A DNA stretch of 64,000 nt from Bradyrhizobium japonicum USDA 6 (GCF_000284375.1 NC_017249.1:1900001-1964000), one strand, 5' to 3'; counted from the stretch's first letter, positions 53,234-63,726 are shown. Numbers and translations are program-made. Notes: a model not told the origin generated them from the sequence alone.

Positions 53234-54451
53234 ATGATCGACTGCGTCGAGAACCGGCTCCTCACCTCGCGCCGCGGCCTCCTGCTCGGCGGCGCGTCCT
53301 TCGCGGCCTGGGCCTATTTGCCGAAGTTCGCGCGCGCGGCCGGCAGGCGCGATCCGCGATTGATCGTGGTGATCCTGCGCGGCGCGCTCGACGGGCTCTC
53401 GACCGTCGCGCCGCTCGGTGACCCCGATTATGCCGGCCTGCACGGCTCGATCGCGCTTGCCTCCGACGGCGCGCATCCGGCCATCATGCTCGATACTTTC
53501 TTCGCGCTGCATCCGGCGATGCCGGAATTCGCGCGCATGTATCGCGACATGCATGCCGCGGTGATCCATGCCGTTGCAACGCCCTATCGCGACCGCTCGC
53601 ATTTCGATGGCCAGGACGTGCTCGAAAGCGGCTATGCCGGCCCCGGCCGCGTGCAATCCGGCTGGCTCAATCGCGCGCTCGAAGCGCTGCCGCGCGGCGA
53701 GCGTGTGTCGAGCGGGCTCGCGGTCGGTCCGACCACGCCGCTGGTCTTGCGCGGCAATGCGCCAACCGTCGGCTGGGCGCCGGTGGCGCTGCCGCAGGCC
53801 GATGACGATACCGCGATGCGGCTGGTCGATCTCTATCGCCACCGCGATCCCGCGCTGGCCTCCGCGCTGTCGCAAGGTCTCCAGCTCGACAAGGTCGCGA
53901 GCGGCGACGACATGAAGCCGAAGGGTGGCAATCAGGTTGCGCAGATGCGCCAGGTCGCGCGCGGCGCCGCAAAGCTGATGGCGGCCGACGACGGCCCGCG
54001 CATCGCCGCGCTCGCTTTCGACGGCTGGGATACGCATGCCAATGAAGGCGGTCCGGTCGGGCGTCTGGCCTTCCTGCTCGGCGGCCTCGATGGCGCGCTC
54101 GCCGAGTTCGAAAGCGGCCTCGGCGAGCGCTGGCGCGACACCGCGATCGTCGTCGCCACCGAGTTCGGCCGCACCGCGCGCATCAACGGCACCGACGGCA
54201 CCGATCACGGCACGGGAACGATCGCGCTGCTCGCCGGTGGCGCGGTGAAAGGCGGTCGCGTCATCTCCGACTGGCCCGGCCTCAAGCTCGCGAATCTCCA
54301 CGAAGGCCGCGACCTCAAGCCGACCACGGACCTTCGCTCGGTCATCAAGGGCGTGCTGCAGGGACAGTTCGGCCTGTCCGATCGCGTGCTGGCGGAGACG
54401 GTGTTCCCGGACAGCGCCGCAGCGCGGCCATTGAAGGGGCTGATAGCATAA
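53234..54451 (+). CDS. DUF1501 domain-containing Tat-exported protein
   Basis: 405 residues from the ATG at 53234, the third of three tandem ATGs (53228, 53231, 53234) and the one best spaced from AGGAG. A Tat signal TSRRGLLLGGASFAAWAYLP leads to the sulfatase/alkaline-phosphatase-like DUF1501 domain: RLIVVILRGALDGLSTVAP, HFDGQDVLESG, FDGWDTHANEG, TEFGRTARINGTDGTDHGTGTIALLAGG. Periplasmic, probably metal-dependent. Partner of the DUF1800 protein. Confidence 0.92.
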   Translation: MIDCVENRLLTSRRGLLLGGASFAAWAYLPKFARAAGRRDPRLIVVILRGALDGLSTVAPLGDPDYAGLHGSIALASDGAHPAIMLDTFFALHPAMPEFARMYRDMHAAVIHAVATPYRDRSHFDGQDVLESGYAGPGRVQSGWLNRALEALPRGERVSSGLAVGPTTPLVLRGNAPTVGWAPVALPQADDDTAMRLVDLYRHRDPALASALSQGLQLDKVASGDDMKPKGGNQVAQMRQVARGAAKLMAADDGPRIAALAFDGWDTHANEGGPVGRLAFLLGGLDGALAEFESGLGERWRDTAIVVATEFGRTARINGTDGTDHGTGTIALLAGGAVKGGRVISDWPGLKLANLHEGRDLKPTTDLRSVIKGVLQGQFGLSDRVLAETVFPDSAAARPLKGLIA

Positions 54452-54462
54452 CAAACCACGCC

Positions 54463-54562
54463 GTCATTCCGGGGCGCGCCTCTTGGCGCGAGCCCGGAAT
54501 CCATGCTCCCGATCGGGGTTATGGATTCCGGGCCTGCGCCTTGCGGCGCGCCCCGGAATGAC
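54463..54562. repeat. Palindromic repeat, GTCATTCCGGG family, copy 3
   Basis: GTCATTCCGGGGCGCGCCTC ... GAGCCCGGAATCCAT, inverted to ATGGATTCCGGGCCTGC and GCGCCCCGGAATGAC. Full two-arm element in the gap after the DUF1501 gene. Confidence 0.8.
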
Positions 54563-54596
54563 GACATGATGAGCCGAGCATCAGGAGATCACCCGC

Positions 54597-54920
54597 ATGT
54601 ACATCGCCATGAACCGCTTCCGCGTCGCCAAGGGCTCCGAGGCCGCCTTCGAACAGGTCTGGCTGAAGCGCGACACGTTTCTCGACGGGGTGCCCGGCTT
54701 TGTCGAGTTTCATCTGCTGCGCGGCCCCGAGCTCGAGGACCACACGCTCTATGCCTCGCACACGATCTGGGCGAACCACGCCGCGTTCGAGGCGTGGACC
54801 AAGTCGGAGGCGTTTCGCGCGGCGCATCAGCGCGCCGGCGATAACAAGCCGCTCTATCTCGGCCATCCCCAGTTCGAAGGCTTCGAGGTGATGCAGACGG
54901 TGGGACGCGGCGCGAAGTAA
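54597..54920 (+). CDS. IsdG/HmuQ-type haem-degrading monooxygenase
   Basis: 107 residues, ABM fold. The three residues needed by IsdG-type haem oxygenases are at near-identical positions: Asn6 (MYIAMNRFRV), Trp67 (AFEAWTKSEAF) and His77 (FRAAHQRA), compared with Asn7/Trp67/His77 in Staphylococcus IsdG. It therefore probably opens haem to free iron in the cytosol, like Bradyrhizobium HmuQ/HmuD. It is alone, with no haem transport gene nearby in the window. Confidence 0.85.
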   Translation: MYIAMNRFRVAKGSEAAFEQVWLKRDTFLDGVPGFVEFHLLRGPELEDHTLYASHTIWANHAAFEAWTKSEAFRAAHQRAGDNKPLYLGHPQFEGFEVMQTVGRGAK

Positions 54921-54943
54921 CGCGCCGCGCCAGCTTATTGTTT

Positions 54944-54992
54944 GAGCATGATCTTTCCGGAAAACCGCTTCACACTTTTCCGGACCATGCTC
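54944..54992. repeat. Palindrome GAGCATGATC...GGACCATGCTC
   Basis: GAGCATGATCTTTCCGGAAAACCGCTTCACACTTTTCCGGACCATGCTC, an imperfect long hairpin with inner arms TCCGGAAAA/TTTTCCGGA. Diverged copy at 42390-42486. It lies between convergent genes and could act as a terminator in both directions. Confidence 0.8.
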
Positions 54993-55933
54993 TAGTCTTG
55001 GGTGATCTTGTCGATCTCCGTCGTCTCATCGGCGCTGAGCTTCCACGCGATCGCCTTGACATTCTGCTCGATCTGCTCGACGCGGGTGGCGCCCGCGATG
55101 ACGCTCGAGACCTGCGGCCGGCCGGCGAGCCAGGAGAAAGCGAGCTCGAGCATCGAGTGTCCGCGCGCTTGCGCAAAGGCCTGCAGCTTCTCGACGATCG
55201 CCTCGTTGCGCGGGGTGACGTAGCGGTCGCGCAGTCGCGGAGTTTGGCCAAAGCGGGTGTCGCCGGGCGCGGCCTCACCCTTTTTGTATTTACCGGTCAG
55301 AAGTCCGCTTGCGAGCGGGAAGAACGGCAACAGGCCGAGCTTGTATTCCTGCGCTGCCGGCAACAGGTCCTTCTCGATGTCGCGCACGACCAGGGAATAT
55401 TCGTCCTGGCAGGAGACGAAGCGGCTGACATTCATCGCGCGTGCGACATACTCCGCTTCAGCGATCCGCCACGCCGGAAAGTTCGAATTGCCGATGTAGC
55501 GGACCTTGCCCTGGCGGACGAGATCGTCGAGCGCGCGAAGACTCTCCTCGATCGGTGTCAGCGGGTCGTAATCGTGCTGCTGGTAGAGATCGATGTAATC
55601 GGTCTTCAGCCGCTTCAGGCTCGCGTCCACGGCCTCCATGATGTAGCGGCGCGAGGCGCCCTGCTTGGTTCCGTCCTCCGCCATCGGCTTGGAGTATTTC
55701 GTTGCCAGCACGATGTCCTTGCGGCGATCGCCCAGCACGGCGCCGAGCACGTTTTCCGAGCCGCCCATGTTCGAATAGATGTCGGCGGTGTCGAACAGCG
55801 TGATGCCGAGATCGAGCGCGCGATGGATCACCTTGCGCGAGGCCTCGAGGTCGATGCGCTGGCCGAAATTGTTGCAGCCGAGCCCAACCGCGGACACGCG
55901 CAGGCCGGAGGCGCCAAGATTACGAATTTCCAT
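54992..55933 (-). CDS. Aldo/keto reductase
   Basis: 313 residues from the ATG at 55933 (MEIRNLGASGLRVSAVGLGC). The AKR TIM-barrel motifs are clear: FDTADIYSNMGGSENVLG (catalytic Asp/Tyr), VLATKYS (Lys), IDLYQQHDYDPLTPIEESLRALDDLVRQGKVRYIGNSN, and the NADPH site VIAGATRVEQIEQNVKA. The position of the usual catalytic His is QHD. Substrate unknown. Confidence 0.9.
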   Translation of the reverse strand: MEIRNLGASGLRVSAVGLGCNNFGQRIDLEASRKVIHRALDLGITLFDTADIYSNMGGSENVLGAVLGDRRKDIVLATKYSKPMAEDGTKQGASRRYIMEAVDASLKRLKTDYIDLYQQHDYDPLTPIEESLRALDDLVRQGKVRYIGNSNFPAWRIAEAEYVARAMNVSRFVSCQDEYSLVVRDIEKDLLPAAQEYKLGLLPFFPLASGLLTGKYKKGEAAPGDTRFGQTPRLRDRYVTPRNEAIVEKLQAFAQARGHSMLELAFSWLAGRPQVSSVIAGATRVEQIEQNVKAIAWKLSADETTEIDKITQD

Positions 55934-56195
55934 GGGAATTCCTGTCAGGAGAGAGCAGCTCATTGTGACCGCGGCGCGCGCTAGCGGCAAGAAGCCCGCC
56001 TGCGGTGCAGCCATGCTGTCGGGAGCTGAGCGCAAAAAAATGCGGCCCCTGTCAGACGCGGCGACTGACGGGGACCGCTTTGGGGCGCTTGATCGGTGAC
56101 GGGGGGCCTGATCAGACGCAGGCGCAGCGTAGTCCCGCTATGTTACGCGCGGGTGACAGGCAGAGTTATCCACAGGGGCGCTGAGGCCGCCGCGA

Positions 56196-56651
56196 TCAGA
56201 AGATCTTGCGATAGACGATGAAGCCGGAGCGCTCGGCGACCTTGTCGTACAGGCTCTGCGCCGTGACGTTGGTCTCGTGCGTCTGCCAGTAGACCCGCGG
56301 GGACCCTGCGAGCTTTGCGCGCTCGTAGACGCCGTAGATCAGCGCTGAGGCGACGCCCTTGCCGCGCGAGGCCTCCAGCGTGAACAGGTCCTGCAGATAG
56401 CAGGACGGCTCGATCGCCGTGGTGCTGCGGTGAAACAGATAGTTCGTCATGCCGAGCAGCTTGCCGTCGCTCTCGGCGACCAGCCCATGCACCGGCTCAT
56501 AGCCATCGAAGAAGCGCTGCCACGTCATCCGCGTGATTTCGGGCGCCAGCGCGGTCGGGCCGGAGCGGCCGTAGAAAGCGTTATAGCCATCCCACAACGG
56601 CAGCCATTGATCGTAGTCCTGTTTCGTTACGGAGCGAATGGTGAGCGACAT
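56196..56651 (-). CDS. GNAT-family N-acetyltransferase
   Basis: 151 residues. The acetyl-CoA motif is LQDLFTLEASRGKGVASALIYGVYERAKLAGSPRVYW, followed by NVTAQSLYDKVAERSGFIVYRK. It starts MSLTIRSVTKQDYDQWLPLWDGYNAFY. Substrate unknown. Stop codon near 56196, after a single TTATCCACA sequence. Confidence 0.9.
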   Translation of the reverse strand: MSLTIRSVTKQDYDQWLPLWDGYNAFYGRSGPTALAPEITRMTWQRFFDGYEPVHGLVAESDGKLLGMTNYLFHRSTTAIEPSCYLQDLFTLEASRGKGVASALIYGVYERAKLAGSPRVYWQTHETNVTAQSLYDKVAERSGFIVYRKIF

Positions 56652-56738
56652 GTGGGTTTCCGCGATCTCGGAGGACGCAAGGCGGTGAAGCGTCCTTCAT
56701 ACGTGATGATCGCACTGCCGATCAATCGCGCCGTCGCA

Positions 56739-57551
56739 TCACTCCGCGACGCGCAAGTACCGCATCAGCCTGCGGCCCGCGGGATCGCGTAGCGAGCGGT
56801 AGTACTCGGCGCGCGCGGGCGGGTCGGTGTGGCGCACGAGGTCGGTCACGGGCGTGTAGCTCAGCATGCGCCCGCCATCGGGCAGGACGGCGCAGACGAA
56901 GCGCAGTACCTCGCCATTGCGCAAGGCGATGTTGATCGGCGTGGCGTCGCCGATCCGCACCATTTCCATCCGCTGCGCGATGAAGGTGCCGAGCTCGTCC
57001 TCGGGCAGCTCGAACGCGCCGGTGTCGCGGCCGTGATACATCAGCGCAATGAAGGGCGGCTTGCCGTCGGCCACTTCGTCCGGCAGCGCAAAATAGTCGC
57101 GAAATGCGCGGTTGATGAATTCGGCACGCGTCTCGGCGTCGAGCAGCACGATGCCGATATCGAACTGGTCGAGCGCGGCCGACAGCCGCGCGGCGGTGGC
57201 GTGGCTCTGGCGCTCGGCGGCGAATGTGCCGAGCAGCCGCTCGCGCATCAGGCCGGTGATTGCGGCCGTGCCGGCAGTCGTCACGGCGAGGAGGCCGAGC
57301 CGGACCAGATCCGCCGCCGCATAGCCCGGCTGGGCCCGATGGGCCAGAAAGAACAACGCCGCGCCGATCACCGCGACGGCAGCGCTGGTCATGGCGGAAG
57401 CGAGACCCGACAGCGAGCCGGCGAGCGCCACGATGCAGACGAACAGCGGCGCAGGCGAGGGAACATGGATATGGCGATCGAGCAGGATCGCCAGCAGCGC
57501 AATTGCCGCTGTCAGCGTCGGACCGGAGATCGCACGCCATCCGAACCGCAT
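56739..57551 (-). CDS. Membrane protein with cytoplasmic PAS domain
   Basis: 270 residues from the ATG at 57551 (MRFGWRAISGPTLTAAIALLAILLDRH); the frame is open upstream to 57881 but without domain content. Four hydrophobic segments in the first ~105 residues resemble DUF4118-type sensor membranes. A PAS domain follows (ALDQFDIGIVLLDAETRAEFINRAFRDYFALPDEVADGKPPFIALMYHGRDTGAF ...). There is no histidine kinase, GGDEF or HTH output, so it is a sensor without a visible effector. Confidence 0.8.
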   Translation of the reverse strand: MRFGWRAISGPTLTAAIALLAILLDRHIHVPSPAPLFVCIVALAGSLSGLASAMTSAAVAVIGAALFFLAHRAQPGYAAADLVRLGLLAVTTAGTAAITGLMRERLLGTFAAERQSHATAARLSAALDQFDIGIVLLDAETRAEFINRAFRDYFALPDEVADGKPPFIALMYHGRDTGAFELPEDELGTFIAQRMEMVRIGDATPINIALRNGEVLRFVCAVLPDGGRMLSYTPVTDLVRHTDPPARAEYYRSLRDPAGRRLMRYLRVAE

Positions 57552-57679
57552 GGGCCAGTCTCGCTCCTCCCGAACGAGGTAAGACCGCAACACTGGCCGA
57601 TCGTTGCGCCCATACGATGCGATTTCATGCGATGCGCTTAAGGAGCACTTGCCGGCAAGGGCAAAGCTTTCGGATGATT

Positions 57680-57838
57680 TTAGGCCAAATGCGCGTGCCT
57701 GAGGCGCTGCTGCTGCGCCGGCGCATTCAGTGTCGATGTCCCGGAGCTCTTGCGCATGCCGGTGAAAATCAACAGCGATGCCGCGACCAGGATGGCCGCG
57801 GTCAGGGTGATTGCAACGACTACCACAGGCGATTTCAT
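57680..57838 (-). CDS. Small single-pass membrane protein 1
   Basis: 52 residues: MKSPVVVVAITLTAAIL-VAASLLIFTGMRKSSG..., one N-terminal helix then a polar Gln/Arg/His tail. GGACACCG precedes the ATG. A second such gene is directly upstream at 57912. No family recognised. Confidence 0.55.
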   Translation of the reverse strand: MKSPVVVVAITLTAAILVAASLLIFTGMRKSSGTSTLNAPAQQQRLRHAHLA

Positions 57839-57911
57839 CGGTGTCCTGTCGCGATGCCGGTCGGCGCGGGCCGCGTGGCACCTTGAAGGCGGGTCCGGGA
57901 TGAAACGGGGA

Positions 57912-58088
57912 TCAGACCGGCAGGCCCATCGCCATGGTCGCCTTGGTCGACAGCACAGTCAGGGTGACGATCAGGCACAGCGAGAGCGCGGCGACGGCGA
58001 GCGAGGCCACGACCGCGTTGGTCAGCCGGGAAGACGAAACGGTAACGGTTGGGCCTCGAAAGCCTGCCGTGCCGGACGCCCGAATCAT
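57912..58088 (-). CDS. Small single-pass membrane protein 2
   Basis: 58 residues from the ATG at 58088: a Gly/Thr/Ser-rich start, then a helix TNAVVASLAVAALSLCLIVTLTVLS and KATMAMGLPV. Upstream on the same strand, two direct TTAACGAT copies (58203-58210 and 58225-58232, 22 bp apart) may be regulatory. No family recognised. Confidence 0.55.
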   Translation of the reverse strand: MIRASGTAGFRGPTVTVSSSRLTNAVVASLAVAALSLCLIVTLTVLSTKATMAMGLPV

Positions 58089-58202
58089 GGTCTAAATCCT
58101 TCAACGTGCGAGCGAATCACCCGCGACTCGAACAATTTCCCTGTTTCAACCGGCAATATTGGGGCGGCGATAGCGTCGAAAATGGCGAGAATGTGGCATG
58201 GG

Positions 58203-58232
58203 TTAACGATATGCCCGCTATTTCTTAACGAT
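58203..58232. promoter_or_regulatory. Direct repeat of TTAACGAT, 22 bp apart
   Basis: TTAACGAT at 58203-58210 and again at 58225-58232, about two helical turns apart, 115-145 bp upstream of the small membrane protein gene at 58088. AT-rich in a high-GC background; the binding protein is unknown. Confidence 0.3.
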
Positions 58233-58269
58233 TTGAGGGTTGTGGATCAGTCGAGCCGCGAACTCGGTG

Positions 58270-58447
58270 CACCTCTCCCGCTTGGGGGGGGAGGCGCAGG
58301 CCGCCTTCGGCGGCCGTCTCTTAAGAGACGCCGAGGCGAAGCCTCGGCTATGGCAAAGCGCCGGGTGGGGGTTCTCTCCGCACGGGGAGTGTCCCAATGC
58401 GGAAAAACCCTCTCCCCAACCCTCTCCCGCAAGCGGGAGAGGGAGGG
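58270..58447. repeat. Mosaic repeat, CTCTCCCGC family, copy 3
   Basis: CTCTCCCGCTTGGGGGGG, nested GGCCGCCTTCGGCGGCC, GTCTCTTAAGAGAC, GCCGAGGCGAAGCCTCGGC, then CCCTCTCCCGCAAGCGGGAGAGGG at the right edge. Composed of several small perfect palindromes and shares end blocks with 7190-7336 and 49128-49271. It accounts for most of the gap between 58088 and 58455. Confidence 0.75.
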
Positions 58448-58454
58448 CACCTTC

Positions 58455-59105
58455 TCAGGCGCCCGCCGCGATGCTGGCGGGGTCGTCGACGTCGGTCGGC
58501 CGCCAGTCCATCGCCACGAAGCCGGGTGCAGCCTCCACGCGCTTCAGCCAGTCCCGGATCGCCGGGAAGGTCGAGAGGTCGAAGTCGCAGCGCTCGGCGA
58601 GGTGGGTATAGCCGTACAGCGCGATGTCGGCGACCGTGAGCTGGCGGGCGGCGAAATAGGAATTGGTCTTGAGATGGTTCTCCATCACCTGGAGCGCGCC
58701 ATAGCCGCGCTCCATCCAGTCTTCCAGGGAGTGGGTCTGGAGATCGCGGCCGCCCTTGACCAGCGACAGCCAGAAATAGGCAGCGCCGATGTTCGGCTCG
58801 AGCGCGTGCTGTTCGAAGAACATCCATTGCAGCGCCTCGGCGCGGTCGATGCGGTTCTCGGGCGCAAGCGGCGTGCCGACCGCGACGTACCAGAGGATGG
58901 CGTTGGACTCGGCGAGATAGCGGTCGTCGCCGACCTCGAGCAGCGGCACCTGCCCCGACGGGTTCTTGGTCAGAAAGTCCGGCGTGCGACTCTCGCCGCG
59001 CAGAATGTCCACCTCGACCGCTTCGTAAGGCACGTTCAACAGGGCCAGCGCAAGGCGGACCTTGTAGCTGTTGCCGGAGCGTTGCATCGAATAGAGCTTG
59101 TACAT
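58455..59105 (-). CDS. Glutathione S-transferase family protein
   Basis: 216 residues from the ATG at 59105 (MYKLYSMQRSGNSYKVRLALALLNVPYEAVEVD). Thioredoxin-fold domain with SGNSYKVR (candidate Ser), GQVPLLEVGD and the glutathione-binding motif LAESNAILWYVA; C-terminal helical domain with LTVADIALYGYTHLAERCDFDL. Function unknown beyond class. Second GST in the window but only distantly like the first. Confidence 0.9.
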   Translation of the reverse strand: MYKLYSMQRSGNSYKVRLALALLNVPYEAVEVDILRGESRTPDFLTKNPSGQVPLLEVGDDRYLAESNAILWYVAVGTPLAPENRIDRAEALQWMFFEQHALEPNIGAAYFWLSLVKGGRDLQTHSLEDWMERGYGALQVMENHLKTNSYFAARQLTVADIALYGYTHLAERCDFDLSTFPAIRDWLKRVEAAPGFVAMDWRPTDVDDPASIAAGA

Positions 59106-60870
<1,765 letters not shown>

Positions 60871-60891
60871 GCCTGTCGCAAATACCTAACG

Positions 60892-60918
60892 AAAAGGCCC
60901 GCCTCCGGCGGGCCTTTT
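60892..60918. terminator. Bidirectional rho-independent terminator
   Basis: AAAAGGCCCGCC-TCC-GGCGGGCCTTTT: a 12-bp perfect stem with A/T ends, 21 bp after the aspartate aminotransferase stop. Works as a terminator on either strand. Confidence 0.92.
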
Positions 60919-61041
60919 AGTGTTTGCACGCTTATCGTCACGCGTGATCTGGCACCACCACGGCTGTTGTGGCATAGAACGTCGCGCCTCGCTTGCAGGC
61001 GCGCCTCTCTGCTCGCATCACATTCATCGCCGGAGACTTTC

Positions 61042-61524
61042 ATGCGCCGTTCGTTCATCCTCGCCGGGCTCGCCGCGGCCAGCCTCGTTGCCTCCGTTGC
61101 AAACAGCGGTGCTCAGCAGCAGCGGATGGTTCGGGTCGGCGTGCTCGAATGCCGCGGCGGCGCCAGCGTCGGCTTCATCGTGGGATCGGTGACCAATCTC
61201 GGCTGTGTCCTGCGTGCCGACGGTTTGCCGGAGGATCGCTACGTCGCGACCATCCGCAAAGTGGGCCTCGACATCGGCATCACCCAGGAGACCACGCTTG
61301 CCTGGGGCGTGTTCGCGCCGGTCGATCGGCTCGGCCCCGGCGATCTCTCCGGCAATTATGCCGGCGCGCAGGGCAGTGCCTCGGTCGGGGTCGGTGTCGG
61401 CGGCAACGCGCTGGTCGGTGGCTCCAACAATTCGATCGCGCTCCAGCCGCTCAGCGTGCAGGGCCAGGTCGGCCTCAACGTCGCCGCCGGCCTCGAGAGC
61501 CTGGAACTCCGTCCGGGTCGTTGA
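61042..61524 (+). CDS. DUF992 domain-containing exported protein
   Basis: 160 residues from the ATG at 61042 with a signal peptide (MRRSFILAGLAAASLVASVANSGA). DUF992 pattern: VRVGVLECRGGASVGFIVGSVTNLGCVLRA, TTLAWGVFAPVDRLGPGDLSGNYAGAQGSASVGVGVGGNALVGGSNNSIALQPLSVQGQ, and a C-terminal LELRPGR. Two cysteines likely pair. The family is alphaproteobacterial and of unknown function; it may be surface-associated. Confidence 0.9.
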   Translation: MRRSFILAGLAAASLVASVANSGAQQQRMVRVGVLECRGGASVGFIVGSVTNLGCVLRADGLPEDRYVATIRKVGLDIGITQETTLAWGVFAPVDRLGPGDLSGNYAGAQGSASVGVGVGGNALVGGSNNSIALQPLSVQGQVGLNVAAGLESLELRPGR

Positions 61525-61677
61525 CAATTTCGCGTGTGCAGATCGCGTCGGTCCGACGCGATTTCGGCAACGACGCACCGCAGCGATTTTTGATGCTTGC
61601 CAAATCTCGGGGACGGGCAGAGCATCGGCGTTTGCCGACCCAATCATGGGCCGAGCTCCACACCAAGGAGGCGGCGA

Positions 61678-63726
61678 ATGGGACAAGACGTCAGAAGTCC
61701 CCGAGGTCCACGGTGCATCGCGCTGGTGGGCCCATTCCAAAGCGGTAAAACCACACTTCTCGAAGCAATACTGGCGCGAACGGGCGCAATCCCCCGTGCC
61801 GGCAGCGTTGACGCCGGAACATCCGTCGGCGACGCCTCTGCGGAGGCCCGTCATCACAAGATGACCGTCGGCCTGACTGCCGCCACCACGAGTTTCATGG
61901 GCGACAGCTACACCTTCCTCGATTGTCCCGGTTCCGTTGAGTTCGCCCACGACATGCGCGCAGCGCTTCCCGCTGTCGACGCCGCGGTCGTGGTCTGCGA
62001 GGCCGACGAGAAGAAGCTGCCGCAGCTTCAGATCATCCTGCGCGAGCTGGAGGAGCTGAAGATCCCGCGTTTCCTGTTCCTCAACAAGATCGACCGCGCC
62101 AACAAGCGCATCCGCGAGACGCTGGCGACACTGCAGCCCGCCTCGCGCGTGCCGTTGGTGCTGCGCCAGATCCCGATCTGGAAGGGCGAGCTGATCGAGG
62201 GCTTCGTCGATCTCGCGCTGGAACGTGCGTTCATCTACCGCGAGCACAAGGCCTCCGAGGTGGTCGCGCTCGAAGGCGGAGATCTCGATCGCGAGAAGGA
62301 GGCCCGCTTCTCGATGCTGGAGAAGCTCGCCGATCACGACGACGCGCTGATGGAGCAACTGCTCGAGGACATCCAGCCGCCGCGCGATGCGGTGTTCGAC
62401 GATCTCGCCCGCGAATTGCGCGAGGGGCAGATCTGCCCCGTGCTGCTGGGTGCCGCCGCGCGCGAAAACGGCGTGCTGCGCCTGATGAAGGCCCTGCGCC
62501 ACGAGGCGCCCGGCATCGAGGAGACTGCAAGGCGTCTCGGCGTGCCGGCCGGCAAGGAGGCGCTCGGCTACGTCTTCAAGACGCTGCATTCGCAGCATGG
62601 TGGAAAGCTGTCGCTGACGCGATTGCTCGCCGGCCATCTCGACGACGGAGCCACGCTGCAATCCGCCTCCGGCGGGAGCGGCCGCATCTCAGGCATCCTC
62701 GCCGTCAACGGCGCCTACGATACCAAGCGTGCCGCGGCCGATGCCGGCGACACGGTTGCGCTCGCCAAGGTCGACCCGATCAAGACGGGCGACACGGTCT
62801 CGAGCGGCAAGTCCCCGCCGGCCGCGCTGTTCGCCCCGGAGCCGACGCCGCCGGTGCTCGCGATCTCGGTCGCCGCCACCGACCGCAAGGACGACGTCAA
62901 GCTCGGCCAGGCCCTTGCCCGGCTGCACGAGGAGGATCCTTCGCTCGGCATTGTGATGAACGCCCAGACCCACGACACCGTGCTGTGGGGGCAGGGCGAG
63001 ATGCATCTGCGCGTTGCGAGCGAGCGGCTGCGCGACCGCTTCGGCGTCAAGATCACCTCGCATCCACCCGCGATCGGCTACCAGGAGACCATCCGCAAGC
63101 CGATCGTCCAGCGCGGCCGGCACAAGAAGCAGTCCGGTGGCCACGGGCAGTTCGGCGACGTCGTGCTCGACATCAAGCCGCTGCCGCGCGGCGAGGGGTT
63201 CAAGTTCGCCGAAAAGGTCGTGGGCGGCGCGGTGCCGCGCAACTATATCGGCGCGGTGGAAGAGGGCGTCGTCGACGGACTGACGCGCGGCCCGCTCGGT
63301 TTCCCCGTCACCGATGTGCAGGTGACGCTCACCGACGGCTCCTATCACAGCGTCGACTCCTCCGACCTCGCCTTCCGCACGGCGGCGCGGGTCGGACTTA
63401 ATGAAGGCCTGCCGCAATGCCAGTCGGTCCTGCTGGAGCCGATTCACGTGGTCGAGATCGTCTGCCCGACCGACGCCACCGCCAAGATCAACGCGATCCT
63501 GTCGGCACGGCGCGGCCAGATCCTCGGCTTCGACACCCGGGACGGCTGGAGCGGATGGGACTGCGTCCGCGCCATGATGCCGGAGGCGGAGATCGGCGAG
63601 CTCATCGTCGAGCTGCGTTCGGCCACGGCTGGAGCCGGCAGCTTCACCCGTCAGTTCGACCACATGGCCGAGGTGACCGGCCGCGCCGCCGACCAGATCA
63701 TCGCCGCGCATCAGCACGCGGCGTGA
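61678..63726 (+). CDS. EF-G-like translation factor GTPase (divergent FusA paralogue)
   Basis: 682 residues from the ATG at 61678, with AAGGAGG upstream. It has the G domain (G1 GPFQSGKT, 18-25; G3 DCPG at 82-85; G4 NKID at 136-139), then domains II-V of EF-G (QTHDTVLWGQGEMHLRV, GRHKKQSGGHGQFGDVV, ARRGQILGFD). Two features separate it from housekeeping FusA: the catalytic His after DxPG is Ser86, and the RGITI switch-I motif is absent. It therefore resembles the EF-G-like group seen alongside normal fusA and may hydrolyse GTP slowly or in a special context. Confidence 0.88.
   Translation: MGQDVRSPRGPRCIALVGPFQSGKTTLLEAILARTGAIPRAGSVDAGTSVGDASAEARHHKMTVGLTAATTSFMGDSYTFLDCPGSVEFAHDMRAALPAVDAAVVVCEADEKKLPQLQIILRELEELKIPRFLFLNKIDRANKRIRETLATLQPASRVPLVLRQIPIWKGELIEGFVDLALERAFIYREHKASEVVALEGGDLDREKEARFSMLEKLADHDDALMEQLLEDIQPPRDAVFDDLARELREGQICPVLLGAAARENGVLRLMKALRHEAPGIEETARRLGVPAGKEALGYVFKTLHSQHGGKLSLTRLLAGHLDDGATLQSASGGSGRISGILAVNGAYDTKRAAADAGDTVALAKVDPIKTGDTVSSGKSPPAALFAPEPTPPVLAISVAATDRKDDVKLGQALARLHEEDPSLGIVMNAQTHDTVLWGQGEMHLRVASERLRDRFGVKITSHPPAIGYQETIRKPIVQRGRHKKQSGGHGQFGDVVLDIKPLPRGEGFKFAEKVVGGAVPRNYIGAVEEGVVDGLTRGPLGFPVTDVQVTLTDGSYHSVDSSDLAFRTAARVGLNEGLPQCQSVLLEPIHVVEIVCPTDATAKINAILSARRGQILGFDTRDGWSGWDCVRAMMPEAEIGELIVELRSATAGAGSFTRQFDHMAEVTGRAADQIIAAHQHAA

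Noticed and set aside
56166..56174. Perfect DnaA box TTATCCACA
   Set aside because: A single box with no second box, AT-rich unwinding element or replication gene nearby; not an origin.
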